A DNA stretch of 64,000 bases from Microbacterium sp. 1.5R (GTDB taxonomy: Bacteria > Actinomycetota > Actinomycetes > Actinomycetales > Microbacteriaceae), in NCBI RefSeq assembly GCF_007667425.1, contig NZ_VDRC01000002.1, positions 62,001-126,000 on the forward strand, written 5' to 3'. The notes beneath the pieces were generated by a model, which saw only the letters and a list, made by a program, of their open reading frames with translations, did no database searches and was not told where the DNA came from. A program made the translations under genes and the position numbers. Shown here one piece after another: positions 43,630 through 53,421 of the stretch (the stretch's first letter is position 1; each line of letters starts with the position of its first letter).

Positions 43630-43694
43630 GATCATCCCTTTCGCGTGGGTGGACGGTTTCAGGATGCCGCGGGCGTGCCGCTGCGGGAAGGGGC

Positions 43695-43726
43695 TTGACG
43701 ACCGCATCGGCCCGACGACGTACGCT
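43695..43726 (+). promoter_or_regulatory. Leaderless promoter of the serine dehydratase gene
   Basis: TTGACG (43695-43700) and TACGCT (43721-43726) lie upstream, the latter ending 6 nt before the GTG start at 43733. The spacer of 20 bp is longer than ideal, so the -35 is less certain than the -10. Confidence 0.45.
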
Positions 43727-43732
43727 GGACGG

Positions 43733-45229
43733 GTGACAGCGTACGTCTCGGCCTTCGACCTCTTCTCCATCGGCGTGGGGCCGTCCAGCTCCCACACGGT
43801 CGGACCGATGAGGGCGGCGCGGGAGTTCGCCAGACGCCTCACCGCCACCGGAGTCGTCGACCGCGTCGCGTGCGTCGGCTGCACCCTCTTCGGCTCGCTC
43901 GGCGCGACCGGCATCGGTCACGGCACCCCGGATGCCGTGGTCGCCGGGCTCCGCGGCCTCGACCCCGAGACCTGCGATCCGGCCGCGGTGCGCTCGGCGT
44001 GGACGGACTTCCCCGAGGGCGCGGGCCTGCTGCTCGCCGGCACGCACGAGGTGGCGTTCGCGAAGGACGACATCGTGTTCGCTCCCCGGACGCGTCTACC
44101 AGGTCACCCGAACGCGATGACGATCACGGCGTGGGATGCAGAGGGCTCCGTCGTCGCAGAGGAGACCTACTACTCGGTCGGCGGGGGCTTCATCCGCCGG
44201 GACGGGGAGGAGGCGATGCTCTCGACCGCGCCGCTGCCGTACTCGTACGCCGATGCGGCGTCGCTGCTGACGCTCTGCGACGAGTACGGGCTGTCGATCG
44301 CCGAGGTCGCGAGGCTCAACGAGACGGCGATGCGCAGCGAAGAAGACGTCGCCGCCGGACTCGACGCGATCTGGGACGCCATGTCGGGCTGCGTCGACGC
44401 GGGGCTGCATTCCGACGGCATCCTGCCGGGCATCCTCAAGGTGAAGCGGCGGGCGAGCGTCATCAGGGAGCAGCTCGAGGAGGTCGAGTCGGGAGGGCAC
44501 CGCGAGCTCCCCGGCGAGTGGCTGGGCGCGTTCGCGCTCGCGGTGAACGAGGAGAACGCCGCGGGCGGGCGAGTCGTGACGGCGCCGACCAACGGCGCAG
44601 CCGGGATCCTCCCGGCGGTCGGCATGTACTGGTGGCGGTTCCTCGCCGACTCCGGACTCGGTGCGGGCAACGCCGTCACCCCCTACGGCGAGCTCGTCGG
44701 CAGCGCTCTGCTCGGCTTCGGCGCCGAGGCGTCGCTCGTCGCGGTCGGCGCGATCGAGGACCCGGATGCGGTCGCCGAGGCGAACCGCCGCCGCGGCATC
44801 CGTCGTTTCCTCCTCACCGCTACCGCGCTCGGCTCGCTGTTCAAGGCGAACGCGTCGATCTCGGGTGCCGAGGGCGGATGCCAGGCCGAGGTCGGGTCTG
44901 CGTGCGCGATGGCCGCCGGCGGGCTCACCGCGGTGATGGGCGGCACCAATCGGCAGATCGAGAACGCCGCCGAGATCGCCATGGAGCACCACCTCGGACT
45001 CACCTGCGACCCGATCGCCGGGCTGGTGCAGATCCCGTGCATCGAGCGCAACGCGATCGCCGCCTCGACCGCCGTGACCGCCGCGCGACTCGCACTGCGC
45101 GGCGACGGCAGCCACTACGTGTCGCTCGACGCGGTGGTCGAGACCATGCGTCAGACCGGCATGGACATGTCGACGAAGTACAAGGAGACGAGCGAGGGCG
45201 GCCTCGCGGTGAACGTCATCGAATGCTGA
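43733..45229 (+). CDS. sdaA: L-serine dehydratase, single-chain Fe-S type
   Basis: A 498-aa one-chain (type 2) L-serine ammonia-lyase converting serine to pyruvate and ammonia with a 4Fe-4S cluster. The N-terminal beta domain has [19 protein letters not shown]. The C-terminal alpha domain has [10 protein letters not shown] and the cluster cysteines Cys383 (EGGCQAEVG), Cys391 (SACAMAAGG) and Cys436 (VQIPCIERN). The final Cys of the C-terminal tail (NVIEC) matches the autoinhibitory tail cysteine known for this type. Slightly longer than common 455-470-aa relatives. GTG start at 43733 is probably leaderless. The lactate permease follows 96 bp downstream on the same strand. Confidence 0.92.
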   Translation: MTAYVSAFDLFSIGVGPSSSHTVGPMRAAREFARRLTATGVVDRVACVGCTLFGSLGATGIGHGTPDAVVAGLRGLDPETCDPAAVRSAWTDFPEGAGLLLAGTHEVAFAKDDIVFAPRTRLPGHPNAMTITAWDAEGSVVAEETYYSVGGGFIRRDGEEAMLSTAPLPYSYADAASLLTLCDEYGLSIAEVARLNETAMRSEEDVAAGLDAIWDAMSGCVDAGLHSDGILPGILKVKRRASVIREQLEEVESGGHRELPGEWLGAFALAVNEENAAGGRVVTAPTNGAAGILPAVGMYWWRFLADSGLGAGNAVTPYGELVGSALLGFGAEASLVAVGAIEDPDAVAEANRRRGIRRFLLTATALGSLFKANASISGAEGGCQAEVGSACAMAAGGLTAVMGGTNRQIENAAEIAMEHHLGLTCDPIAGLVQIPCIERNAIAASTAVTAARLALRGDGSHYVSLDAVVETMRQTGMDMSTKYKETSEGGLAVNVIEC

Positions 45230-45325
45230 GCGCGGTTCACGCCTTCGTGGTCGGGAGATGGGGATAACACCTGCGCCGAGCGGCGGATGACCGCTACTCT
45301 GACCCCGCGACGAAAGGAAACGACC

Positions 45326-46936
45326 GTGTGGGCTCAGAACGTCGATCCGCTGTCCAACCTCTGGCTGTCGGCACTGGTCGCCGCGCTGCCCCTCCTCGTC
45401 TTCCTGCTCTGCCTCGTCGTCCTCAAGCTCAAGGGGATCGTCGCTGCGGCGATCGCCGTCGTGGTCGAGATCGTCGTCGCGGTGCTGGTGTTCGGCATGC
45501 CGATCCCCGCCATCGGCGGCTCCGCGCTGCTCGGGGTGCTCACCGCGGTCTGGCCGATCGCGTACATCATCGTGATGGCCGTGTGGCTGTACCGCCTGGC
45601 CGTCGCCAGCGGTCGCTTCGACGTCATCAGGGCGTCGATCTCGGGCATATCCACCGACCAGCGCATCCAGGTGCTGCTGATCAGCTTCGCCTTCGGCGCC
45701 TTCCTCGAGGGAGCGGCGGGCTTCGGCGTGCCCATCGCGATCTGCGCCGCCCTGCTGGTGCAACTCGGCTTCCGTCCGGTCAAGGCGGCCATGCTGTCGC
45801 TCGTCGCCAATGTCGCTGCCGGGGCGTACGGGGCCATCGGGATCCCGGTGATCGTCGGCGCGCAGGTCGCCGGCGTCGACGTCATGCAGCTCTCTCAGAC
45901 GATGGTGCTGCTGCTGCAGCCGCTCACCCTGCTCGTGCCCTTCCTGCTCGTGGCGATCCTCGACGGGTGGCGCGGGATCCGCGAGACCTGGCCGGCGGTG
46001 CTGCTCGTCAGCGTGGTGTTCAGCGGCGTCCAGGCGTCGGTGCTGTGGTTCCTCGGGCCCGAGCTCGCCGACCTCGGCGCCGGCCTCGCCGCGATGGTCG
46101 CCCTGTTCGTCTTCGGGCGGGTCTGGCAGCCGAGACGCATCTTCCGCGAGGGCGGCAACGAGGCGCCCGCCGTCGCGTCGCACTCCGTCCGTGAGGTGGT
46201 GGTGGCGTGGAGCCCGTTCTACATCCTCACCGCGTTCATCCTCGTGTGGAGCGTCCCGTGGTTCAAGCAACTGTTCGCGGCTGACGGCGCGCTGGCGGCC
46301 GCGGTCGTCAAGGTGCCGATCCCCGGGCTCACCGGGGCCGTCAGCACGCCGGCCGGCGATGCCGTCGCCGTCACCTGGGACTTCACGCCGCTCAACGCCA
46401 CCGGGACGGCGATCCTTCTCGCGGTGGTGGTGTCGTATCTCACCACTCCGCAGCTCACCGCATCCGACCTCTGGCGTCAGCTGTCGACCACGGTCCGCGA
46501 GCTCTGGCAGGCTCTCGTGCTCATCGCGGCGATCCTCGTGCTCGCCGACATCGCGAACTACTCGGGCGGATCCGCGACCATCGGCAGCGCGCTCGCCGCC
46601 GCCGGGCCGGTCTTCCCGCTGCTCGCACCGATCATCGGATGGATCGGAGTGTTCCTCACCGGATGGGTCGTCAACAACAACACCCTGTTCGGCCCGCTGC
46701 AGGTGGCGACGGCGCAGCGGATCGGCGTGCAGCCCGACCTCCTCGTCGCCGCCAACACGGCGGGAGGCACGACCGCCAAAGTCGTCTCCCCGCAGTCGAT
46801 CGCGATCGCGGCCGGTGCGGTCGGTCTGTCGGGCAGAGAGGGCGAGATCCTTCGGGCCTCGATCGGCTACAGCCTCGGCATGCTGGCCTTCATGTGCGGC
46901 TGGTCGTTCGCCCTCTCGACCGTCTTCCTCGGCTGA
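45326..46936 (+). CDS. lctP: L-lactate permease (LctP/LldP family)
   Basis: A 536-aa polytopic membrane protein of the lactate permease family with about 12-14 segments, importing lactate (and often glycolate) with protons. Recognisable family regions are FAFGAFLEGAAGFGVPIAIC, GAYGAIGIPVIVGAQVAGVD and the C-terminal VVNNNTLFGPLQVATAQRIG with NTAGGTTAKVVSPQSIAIAA. GTG start at 45326 with AAAGGAAA 6-13 nt upstream; the frame extends to 45287 but without a ribosome site. TACTCT at 45295-45300 may be its -10. The neighbouring convergent L-lactate dehydrogenase and serine dehydratase place it in a pyruvate/lactate neighbourhood. Confidence 0.92.
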   Translation: MWAQNVDPLSNLWLSALVAALPLLVFLLCLVVLKLKGIVAAAIAVVVEIVVAVLVFGMPIPAIGGSALLGVLTAVWPIAYIIVMAVWLYRLAVASGRFDVIRASISGISTDQRIQVLLISFAFGAFLEGAAGFGVPIAICAALLVQLGFRPVKAAMLSLVANVAAGAYGAIGIPVIVGAQVAGVDVMQLSQTMVLLLQPLTLLVPFLLVAILDGWRGIRETWPAVLLVSVVFSGVQASVLWFLGPELADLGAGLAAMVALFVFGRVWQPRRIFREGGNEAPAVASHSVREVVVAWSPFYILTAFILVWSVPWFKQLFAADGALAAAVVKVPIPGLTGAVSTPAGDAVAVTWDFTPLNATGTAILLAVVVSYLTTPQLTASDLWRQLSTTVRELWQALVLIAAILVLADIANYSGGSATIGSALAAAGPVFPLLAPIIGWIGVFLTGWVVNNNTLFGPLQVATAQRIGVQPDLLVAANTAGGTTAKVVSPQSIAIAAGAVGLSGREGEILRASIGYSLGMLAFMCGWSFALSTVFLG

Positions 46937-46951
46937 CCGGACGCAGGGGTA

Positions 46952-47084
46952 GCGGCCGGGCGGGAGTATCAGCGGCTCGGCGGGTCGGCGGGCCGGCGGG
47001 GGGCCACCGGGCGCGGGCGGGCGGCCGGGCGGGCGGGGGGCCGCCTGTCGGCGAGGCGGGTCGGCGGGTCGGCGGGCCGGCGGG
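46952..47084. repeat. GC-rich low-complexity repeats
   Basis: Between lctP and ldh the DNA is almost entirely G and C in iterations of CGGCGGG. A 23-bp unit occurs perfectly twice, starting at 46978 and 47062 (units reading CGGCGGGTCGG then CGGGCCGGCGGG), separated by more CGGGCGGG iterations. No coding frame is plausible. G-runs on the plus strand could form G-quadruplex or block polymerase; it may serve as the junction of two convergent transcripts. Confidence 0.75.
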
Positions 47085-47130
47085 CGGCTCGCTCACGCGG
47101 GCAGCCCGTGCGGTCGGGACGTGCCGCAGC

Positions 47131-48084
47131 TCACGCGTCCAGCGACGCGCGCACCTCCCGCAGTGCGTCAGCCGAGCGGCGCAACAGCCCAAGCTCGTTG
47201 GGGGAGAACGGGGTCTCCCGGATCGGCACGGCGCCGGACGCGCTGACGATCGAGGGGACGGAGAGCGCGACCCCCTCGAGTCCGTGGAAGCCGTCGAGCA
47301 CGGTGCTCACCGGCATCACCGCGTGCTCGTCTCGGAGCACGGCCTCGACGATGCGGGCGCTGGAGAGTCCGATCGCGTAGTTGGTCGCCCCCTTGCCCTT
47401 GATCACCTTGTACGCCGCATCGCGCACGTCGACGGCGATCGCATCGAGCTCGTCGACCGTCATCTTCGGATGCCCCGGGGCCTCCCACTCGAGGATCGGC
47501 ACGGTGCCGATCGTGGCGGTCGACCACAGCGGGAACTCGGTGTCGCCGTGCTCGCCGACGATGTGCGCGTGCACGCTGCCGGTGGAGACCCCGGCACGCT
47601 GGGCGAGCTTCCATCGCAGTCGCGAGGTGTCCAGCACTGTGCCCGAAGCGAAGAGGCGCTGCGCCGGCAGGTTGGTGACCTCCTGCGCGAGCACGGTGAG
47701 CACGTCGCACGGGTTCGTCACGATCACGTAGATCGCATCGGGGGCGACCTCGAGCAGGCGCGGCATCATGGTCTGCAGGATGCCGGCGTTGACGGCCGCG
47801 AGCTCGGTGCGGGTCTGCCCTGGTTTCTGCTTCGCACCGGCAGTGATCACGACCACGTGCGAGCCCTCGACGACAGAGATGTCGCTGCCGCCCGTGATGT
47901 CGCTCGAACCCGTGAACTGGGTGCCGTGCGCCAGATCGAGCACCTCGGCCTCGACCTTCTCGGCAGCGATGTCGTACAACGCGACGTGCCGGGCGGAGCC
48001 GCGGATGAGCGACGCGTAGGCGACGCTCGCGCCGACGCTGCCCGCCCCGACGACGGTGAGCTTCGAGTTCTCGATGACAGTCAT
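47131..48084 (-). CDS. ldh: L-lactate dehydrogenase
   Basis: A 317-aa NAD-dependent lactate/malate dehydrogenase-family enzyme interconverting pyruvate and L-lactate. The nucleotide motif is VVGAGSVGASVAYASLIRG with Asp after beta-2 (ALYDIAAEK) for NAD. Substrate and catalytic residues are visible: Gln and Arg in KQKPGQTRTEL, the Gln/Arg pair typical of lactate rather than malate dehydrogenases, VTNPCDVLT and the catalytic His in GEHGDTEFPLW. The ATG at 48084 begins MTVIENSKLTVVGAG. It is convergent with the lactate permease across a GC repeat. Confidence 0.95.
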   Translation of the reverse strand: MTVIENSKLTVVGAGSVGASVAYASLIRGSARHVALYDIAAEKVEAEVLDLAHGTQFTGSSDITGGSDISVVEGSHVVVITAGAKQKPGQTRTELAAVNAGILQTMMPRLLEVAPDAIYVIVTNPCDVLTVLAQEVTNLPAQRLFASGTVLDTSRLRWKLAQRAGVSTGSVHAHIVGEHGDTEFPLWSTATIGTVPILEWEAPGHPKMTVDELDAIAVDVRDAAYKVIKGKGATNYAIGLSSARIVEAVLRDEHAVMPVSTVLDGFHGLEGVALSVPSIVSASGAVPIRETPFSPNELGLLRRSADALREVRASLDA

Positions 48085-48225
48085 GCGGTCAGTCTGGCAG
48101 GGCTCGGGGGACGACGGCCAGACGTCGACGCAGTATCCCGGTGTGAGCTGGACGGCGGTGTCGCAGCCCTCGGGTAACGTTCGTGGCGAGTCGACATCGT
48201 CCGGCTCGAACACGAGGAGAGACGG

Positions 48226-48981
48226 ATGGATGACCGACGGGCGCCCCGTCTGCGGCCGAGGCGGGAGCAGCCGATCGTCGGCGTCAGAGCGAACGACGAC
48301 GCGCCCGAACCGGGCGGACTGTGGCCGACCAGCATCCCGGCTGTCGCGCAGGTGCTCCGGGAGGGCATCGACCTCGACCCCGGCGTGACGTTCCTCGTCG
48401 GCGAGAACGGCAGCGGCAAGTCGACCGTCGTCGAGGGGATCGCCGTCGCCTACGGGCTCTCGCCCGAGGGCGGTTCGCGCCAGGCGCAGCACAGCACTCG
48501 ACCGACCGAGTCGCCGCTGTCGGAGTGGCTCCGGCTGCAGCGCGGGGTGGGGGCGAACCGCTGGGGCTTCTTCCTCCGTGCCGAGACGATGCACTCGTTC
48601 TACACGTATCTCGAAGACAACCCGTCGACGCGCGCCCCCGACGTGCCGTTCCACGAGATGAGCCATGGGGAGTCGTTCCTCGCTCTGCTCGACAGCCGCT
48701 TCGACGAACCGGGCTTCTACTGCCTCGACGAACCAGAGGCGGCGCTGTCCTTCCAGTCGACGCTCGCGCTCATCGCCGTGCTGCAGCGCATCGTCGACGA
48801 AGGCGGGCAGGTGCTGTGCGCGACGCATTCACCGGTGCTCGCCGCACTGCCCGGCGCGAAGATCCTCGAGGTCGGGGAGTGGGGCATCCGCCCTGCCGAG
48901 TGGGAGGACCTCGAGCTCGTGAATCATTGGCGGTCGTTCCTGCAGGACCCGCCCCGCTACCTGCGGCACCTGCTGGACTGA
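48226..48981 (+). CDS. AAA-family ATPase (small ABC/SMC-like)
   Basis: A 251-aa cytoplasmic ATPase with ABC-like head only. Walker A is FLVGENGSGKSTVVEGIA (residues 56-73), the signature-like MSHGESFLALL is near 145, Walker B is GFYCLDEPEAALSFQS, and the switch His is in CATHSPVLAALPG. There is no membrane partner and no coiled-coil arm. It matches the solitary YobI/'AAA family ATPase' group with a DUF-type N-terminus. The function is unknown, possibly DNA or nucleotide-linked stress. ATG at 48226 with GAGGAGAG upstream; single gene. Confidence 0.85.
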   Translation: MDDRRAPRLRPRREQPIVGVRANDDAPEPGGLWPTSIPAVAQVLREGIDLDPGVTFLVGENGSGKSTVVEGIAVAYGLSPEGGSRQAQHSTRPTESPLSEWLRLQRGVGANRWGFFLRAETMHSFYTYLEDNPSTRAPDVPFHEMSHGESFLALLDSRFDEPGFYCLDEPEAALSFQSTLALIAVLQRIVDEGGQVLCATHSPVLAALPGAKILEVGEWGIRPAEWEDLELVNHWRSFLQDPPRYLRHLLD

Positions 48982-49045
48982 GCGGTCGGCGACGGCATCC
49001 GCTCGTCCTGTTGACCAGCGGCGCCGCCGGGAGGATAGTCATCGC

Positions 49046-49819
49046 ATGGCGGGCGGAGCGGCGGTCGAGATCGAGGGACTGCGCGTACGCCGCGGGCGCA
49101 CGGAGGTGTTCGGCGGCATCGACCTGACGATCCCGCGAGGGCGGATCACGGGCCTGCTCGGACCCTCGGGATGCGGCAAGACCACCCTGCTGCGGGCCAT
49201 CGTGGGCGTGCAGCGCGTCGACGGCGGAACTGTCACGGTGCTCGGGCAGCCCGCCGGCGCACGCCCGCTGCGTCACCGCGTCGCATATGGCACTCAAGGT
49301 GGCGCGGTGTACGGCGACCTCACGGTGCGACAGAATCTCGGATATCTCGGGGCGGTGCTCGGGGCGCCGAAGGGCGACGTCGACCGTGTTCTCGACGAGG
49401 TCGGACTCCGCGACCAGGCCGGCCAACGCGTCGACTCGCTCAGCGGCGGGCAGGCGACGCGGGTCTCGCTGGGCATGGCGCTCGTCGGGTCGCCGGATCT
49501 CATCGTGCTCGATGAGCCCACGGTGGGTCTCGACCCGGTGCTGCGCGTCGAGCTGTGGGACCTGTTCCGCGGGCTCTCCGAGCGCGGGGCGACCCTGATC
49601 GTCTCGAGCCACGTCATGGATGAGGCGCTGCGCTGCGATCGGCTGCTGCTCATGCGCTCCGGCCGCATCATCGCCGACACCACCCCGACCGCGTTGCTGC
49701 AGGACACGGGCGCGGAGGATCCCGATGCGGCGTTCCTCGCGCTGATCCGACGCGACAGTCGGGATGCCGAAGCGCGCCGCCCCACGACGAGACGCGCTCG
49801 GCGGGAGGCCGGCGCATGA
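49046..49819 (+). CDS. ABC-2-type transporter ATP-binding protein
   Basis: A 257-aa ABC ATPase of the drug/daunorubicin exporter class. Walker A GPSGCGKTT is at residues about 38-46, the Q-loop is YGTQGGAVYGDLTVRQN, the signature LSGGQATRVSLGMALVG and Walker B LIVLDEPTVGLDP, followed by the H-loop SSHVMDEALRC. GGAGG lies 11 nt before the ATG at 49046. The stop overlaps the permease start (ATGA). The pair probably exports a lipophilic compound or lipid; no substrate clue is present, and the usual adjacent TetR regulator is missing. Confidence 0.9.
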   Translation: MAGGAAVEIEGLRVRRGRTEVFGGIDLTIPRGRITGLLGPSGCGKTTLLRAIVGVQRVDGGTVTVLGQPAGARPLRHRVAYGTQGGAVYGDLTVRQNLGYLGAVLGAPKGDVDRVLDEVGLRDQAGQRVDSLSGGQATRVSLGMALVGSPDLIVLDEPTVGLDPVLRVELWDLFRGLSERGATLIVSSHVMDEALRCDRLLLMRSGRIIADTTPTALLQDTGAEDPDAAFLALIRRDSRDAEARRPTTRRARREAGA

Positions 49820-50550
49820 ACGTGGGGCGCCTGGCGGCCACCGCGCGACGGGTTCTCGGGCAGTTGCGGCACGACCCGCGGTCGATCGCGCTCATGCTCA
49901 TCGCCCCGAGCCTGCTGGTGGGGCTGTTCGCCTGGCTGTTCAGCGATCAGGAGGGTGTGTTCGATGCGTTCGGCGGCGCGATCCTCGCGCTGTTCCCGTT
50001 CATCGTGATGTTCCTCATCACGTCGATCACGACGCTGCGCGAGCGCCGGTCGGGCACCCTGGAACGCCTCATGACGACGCCCCTCGCCAAGGCCGACTTC
50101 ATCCTCGGCTACGCGCTCGCGTTCGGGGTTCTTGCGGTGCTGCAGGCGGTGATCACGGTGTCGTTCGCCGTCGGTGTCTGCGGGCTCGAGGTGCAGGGCG
50201 AGCTGTGGCAGCTCGGCCTCGTGGCGGTCGTCGACGCCCTGCTCGGCACAGCGCTCGGATTGCTCGCGAGCGCGTTCGCGCAGACGGAGTTCCAGGCGGT
50301 GCAATTCATGCCCCTGCTCGTCTTCCCGCAGATCATCCTCGGCGGGCTGTTCATGCCGCGCGACCGCATGCCCGACGTTCTGCACGCGATCTCGGACTGG
50401 CTGCCCCTCAGCTACGCGATCGACACGATCAACGCGGTCGCCGCGGGCGATGGCGGATGGGACGTGTACCGTCCGCTGCTCGTCGTCGTCGCCTTCGGCG
50501 TCGGGGCGCTGGTGCTCGCGTCTCTCACCCTCCGTCGCCGCACCCGCTAG
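49816..50550 (+). CDS. ABC-2-type transporter permease
   Basis: A 244-aa membrane protein of the ABC2 permease family with six hydrophobic segments (about residues 25-45, 55-80, 100-125, 135-160, 165-185 and 215-240). The family signature between helices 2 and 3, RERRSGTLERLMTTPLAKADFI, is clear, and QFMPLLVFPQIILGGLFMPR precedes helix 6. It overlaps the ATPase gene by 4 bp and would form the channel as a dimer with two ATPase subunits. Confidence 0.9.
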   Translation: MNVGRLAATARRVLGQLRHDPRSIALMLIAPSLLVGLFAWLFSDQEGVFDAFGGAILALFPFIVMFLITSITTLRERRSGTLERLMTTPLAKADFILGYALAFGVLAVLQAVITVSFAVGVCGLEVQGELWQLGLVAVVDALLGTALGLLASAFAQTEFQAVQFMPLLVFPQIILGGLFMPRDRMPDVLHAISDWLPLSYAIDTINAVAAGDGGWDVYRPLLVVVAFGVGALVLASLTLRRRTR

Positions 50551-50656
50551 GGCTGGTCACCCCGCCTGTCCGGCGTTGCCCCGTCGCTGCTTCAGCCCGC
50601 TGCCCCGTTTCCCCGCCGCCCCTCGCGGGTCGTCGAGCGGAGCGAGACGACACGTC

Positions 50657-53215
50657 CTACCCGGACTCGCGCGCCGCGCGGTTCTTCGTCCAGCGGGTCG
50701 GCGCCGCGGCCCATGGGTCCTCCGGCCACGGATGCTTCGGATACCGGCCACGCATCTCGGCACGCACCTGCGCGTACGGGCCCGACCAGAAGGAGGCGAG
50801 GTCGTCGGTCACGGCGAGCGGACGACCGGCGGGGGAGAGCAGATGGAACAGCACCGGCACACGGCCGTCGACGAGTCGAGGGGTGTCGGCCCACCCGAAG
50901 CACTCCTGCAGCTTCACGGCCACCACGGGCCGGGCGGTGTCGTCGCCGACGGTGGGATAGTCGATCCGGACCCGCGATCCGCTCGGAACCTCCAACCTCT
51001 CCGGCGCGAGCTCGTCGAAACGGCTCGCCTCCGGCCAGGGCAGCAGGCGGCGTACGGCGGTGGCGAGGTCGATCCGGCCCACCGGGGTGCCGCCGGCCAG
51101 GGTGTCGAGCTCGGACGCGAGCCAGGTATCGAGAGACGCCAGCAGCCCGGCATCCGTCACATCCGGCCATGGCGCGCCGAGCTCCCGGCGCAGCAGAGCC
51201 AGTCGACGGCGCAGCGCGTCGGCCGCCTCCGACCAGGCGAACACCGCGAGGCCGTCGCGGCGGAGCGCCCGCCGCACGGCATCCCGTCCTTCCTCGATGG
51301 TCGGACGCACCGGCGCCGACGATCGCAGGATCGCCCCGATACGCCGCTCGCGTCGGGCCTGCACGCGACCGCCGACGAACTCCGCCTCGACGCGATCCGT
51401 CGCGAGGTGGCTCGCGGCGAGCTCGCGCTGCGTCTCGGTGAGGGCGGCCGCAGCATGGACGACCGCGCCGGATCCGGCTGATGCCCGCCCGCCCGCGCGG
51501 GCGACGTCGGCGACGGCGATCCACTCCGTCGACGCCAGCGCGCCGCGCACCCCGGCGCGGGTGCCGGAGGCGAGGAGGAACGTCGCGCCGTCGGCCGAGC
51601 GCTCGACACGCTGAGCGATGCGCTCGGGGAAGGCGAGCGCGATCACCAGCCCGATGCCGTCGAGGTCGGAGCGGATGCCGGGCGTCGGCGGTACCAGTCG
51701 TTCGAGACGATCCGCGTCGCGGCGCCAGCGACGGGCGTCCGGAGTGCGCCCACCCCGCAGGCCGATCAGCGCCTGGGCGACGTCGGTGTCGGCGGCGCGC
51801 AGGTCGCCGCCCAGCACGGCGACGACCTCGGCAGCGAGCCGAGCGCCGACCACCGGGCTGCCGTCGCGCAGGGCGCGGGCGAGACGCGGGTCGGTGGGGA
51901 TGCGCGCCAGCGCCCGGCCCTCGGCGGTGGCGCGACCGTCGTCCTCGACGGCGCCGAGACCCTGCAGCACGGCGACCGCATCGGCGAGGTTGCCGGCGGG
52001 CGGCTGGTCGATCATCCGCAGACCCGCCCCGCCTGGTGCGCCCCAGCAGGCGAGCAGGAGGGCGGCGTCGGCGAGGTCGGCGACGGCGATCTCGGGGACG
52101 GAGCGGACCGGCGCCGCCGCGTACGTGCGTTCGTCGACGCAGCGGATCACCGTTCCTGGGCCCTGACGCGTGGCGCGACCCGCACGCTGCACGCACGACG
52201 AGCGGGGCGCGGCGGTCGTCACGAGGCCGGTCATGCCGCGAGCGGCGTCGCGCTGCGGGTGCCGCGCGAGACAGCTGTCGACGACGAGCCGCACACCCGG
52301 CACGGTGAGCGAGGATTCGGCGAGCGAGGTCGACACGATGATGCGCGGCGGTCGGTCGGGTGCGCGGCCGCGGACCACGGCATCCTGCTCTGCCGCGGGG
52401 ACTCGGCCATGCAGTTCTCGCACGTCGAAACCGTCGGCGGCGGCGCTGATCCGACGTGCGATCTCGCTCACCTCTCGCGCCCCTGGCGCGAAGACGAGCA
52501 CGTCGGCCGCGGGGTCATCGCGGCGGAGGTCGCGTGCGGCGAATGCGGCGGTCTGGGCGACGTGATCGAGGAAGGCCCGGGTGACGCCGCGCTCGTCGAG
52601 GCGCGGTGCGGCGCTCGGCGTCCATCGTTCGGTGAGCGGGAACGCCGGCACACGGTGGTCGACGATCGGAGCGGGCGCGCCGTCTGCACCGAGCACGGCG
52701 GCGAAGCGTTCGGCGTCGAGGGTGGCCGACATCGCCACGATCGAGAGGTCGTCGCGGAGTTCTCGCACCTCCGACAGGAGCCCGATCAGCAGGTCGGTCT
52801 CGAGGGCGCGCTCGTGCACCTCGTCGAGGATCACAGCGTCCACTCCGTCGAGCCCCGGGTCGTCGAGCATCCGTCGCAGGAGCACACCCGCGGTGACGAA
52901 CTCGATCCGGGTCGAGGGGCCGACCACTCGCTCTCCTCGGACGGTGAACCCCACCCGGTCGCCCAGGGCCGAACCGTCGAGGTGGGCGAGCCGGCGGGCT
53001 GCCGCGCGGGCGGCGACACGGCGCGGCTGCGTGACGATGACGCGTCCGCGCGAGCGGGAGGCCGACAGCGGGGGCACGAGCGTCGTCTTGCCCGTTCCGG
53101 GAGGGGCGCTGACGACGACGGCCGCGCTCCGGTCGAGCGCAGCGGAGAGGTCGTCGACGGCCGCCGCGAACGAGAGTCCTGCGCCGATGGCGGCGAGGTC
53201 GAAGGCGGCGGTCAC
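50657..53215 (-). CDS. hrpB: ATP-dependent helicase HrpB
   Basis: An 852-aa DEAH/RHA-family helicase of the HrpB type. Motif I is SAPPGTGKTTLV (Lys43), motif II DEVH, motif III SATLD, with TSLAESSLTVPGVRLVVDSC (motif V) and QRAGRATRQGPG (motif VI) in RecA-like domain 2. The ratchet/winged-helix region follows, and the HrpB-specific C-terminal domain ends with YPKHPWPEDPWAAAPTRWTK, a strongly conserved tail. GTG at 53215 is the best start; the frame to 53296 is arginine-rich noncoding DNA. HrpB proteins have an unclear role in RNA metabolism. Single gene on the minus strand. Confidence 0.93.
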   Translation of the reverse strand: MTAAFDLAAIGAGLSFAAAVDDLSAALDRSAAVVVSAPPGTGKTTLVPPLSASRSRGRVIVTQPRRVAARAAARRLAHLDGSALGDRVGFTVRGERVVGPSTRIEFVTAGVLLRRMLDDPGLDGVDAVILDEVHERALETDLLIGLLSEVRELRDDLSIVAMSATLDAERFAAVLGADGAPAPIVDHRVPAFPLTERWTPSAAPRLDERGVTRAFLDHVAQTAAFAARDLRRDDPAADVLVFAPGAREVSEIARRISAAADGFDVRELHGRVPAAEQDAVVRGRAPDRPPRIIVSTSLAESSLTVPGVRLVVDSCLARHPQRDAARGMTGLVTTAAPRSSCVQRAGRATRQGPGTVIRCVDERTYAAAPVRSVPEIAVADLADAALLLACWGAPGGAGLRMIDQPPAGNLADAVAVLQGLGAVEDDGRATAEGRALARIPTDPRLARALRDGSPVVGARLAAEVVAVLGGDLRAADTDVAQALIGLRGGRTPDARRWRRDADRLERLVPPTPGIRSDLDGIGLVIALAFPERIAQRVERSADGATFLLASGTRAGVRGALASTEWIAVADVARAGGRASAGSGAVVHAAAALTETQRELAASHLATDRVEAEFVGGRVQARRERRIGAILRSSAPVRPTIEEGRDAVRRALRRDGLAVFAWSEAADALRRRLALLRRELGAPWPDVTDAGLLASLDTWLASELDTLAGGTPVGRIDLATAVRRLLPWPEASRFDELAPERLEVPSGSRVRIDYPTVGDDTARPVVAVKLQECFGWADTPRLVDGRVPVLFHLLSPAGRPLAVTDDLASFWSGPYAQVRAEMRGRYPKHPWPEDPWAAAPTRWTKNRAARESG

Positions 53216-53369
53216 CCGTCCAGTCTGCCGCGTCGCGGTGCGGGCGGATCGCGCGGGCACCCCGCGCGCGACACGTCGGGGGCCGACACGCCACATGTCG
53301 GACGATTCCGGCGGACGAAGCCGTCATCTGTGTTCCCGGCCCCCGAAGCGTCGCACCGGCACCACACGA

Positions 53370-53412
53370 CACAGCGGATGCCGCGACCTATCCGGCCGCG
53401 GCATCCGCTGTG
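53370..53412 (-). terminator. Terminator after the flotillin gene
   Basis: A perfect 16-bp stem (53370-53385 with 53397-53412) around an 11-nt loop begins 9 bp after the flotillin stop on the minus strand. The stem contains GGATGCC/GGCATCC. Confidence 0.75.
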
Positions 53413-53421
53413 CTCGTGCTG

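Noticed and set aside
44096..46270. 724-codon minus-strand frame across serine dehydratase and lactate permease
   Set aside because: Composition (His, Asp, Arg, Gln, Glu) is that of an antisense shadow; both sense genes have complete catalytic or transport motifs.
46952..47084. Possible CRISPR array from repeated units
   Set aside because: Units are simple G/C iterations without unique spacers of regular length and no cas genes are present.
48226..50550. Possible defence system made of AAA ATPase and ABC genes
   Set aside because: The ATPase stands alone and the ABC pair is a standard ABC-2 exporter; no nuclease or effector gene accompanies them.
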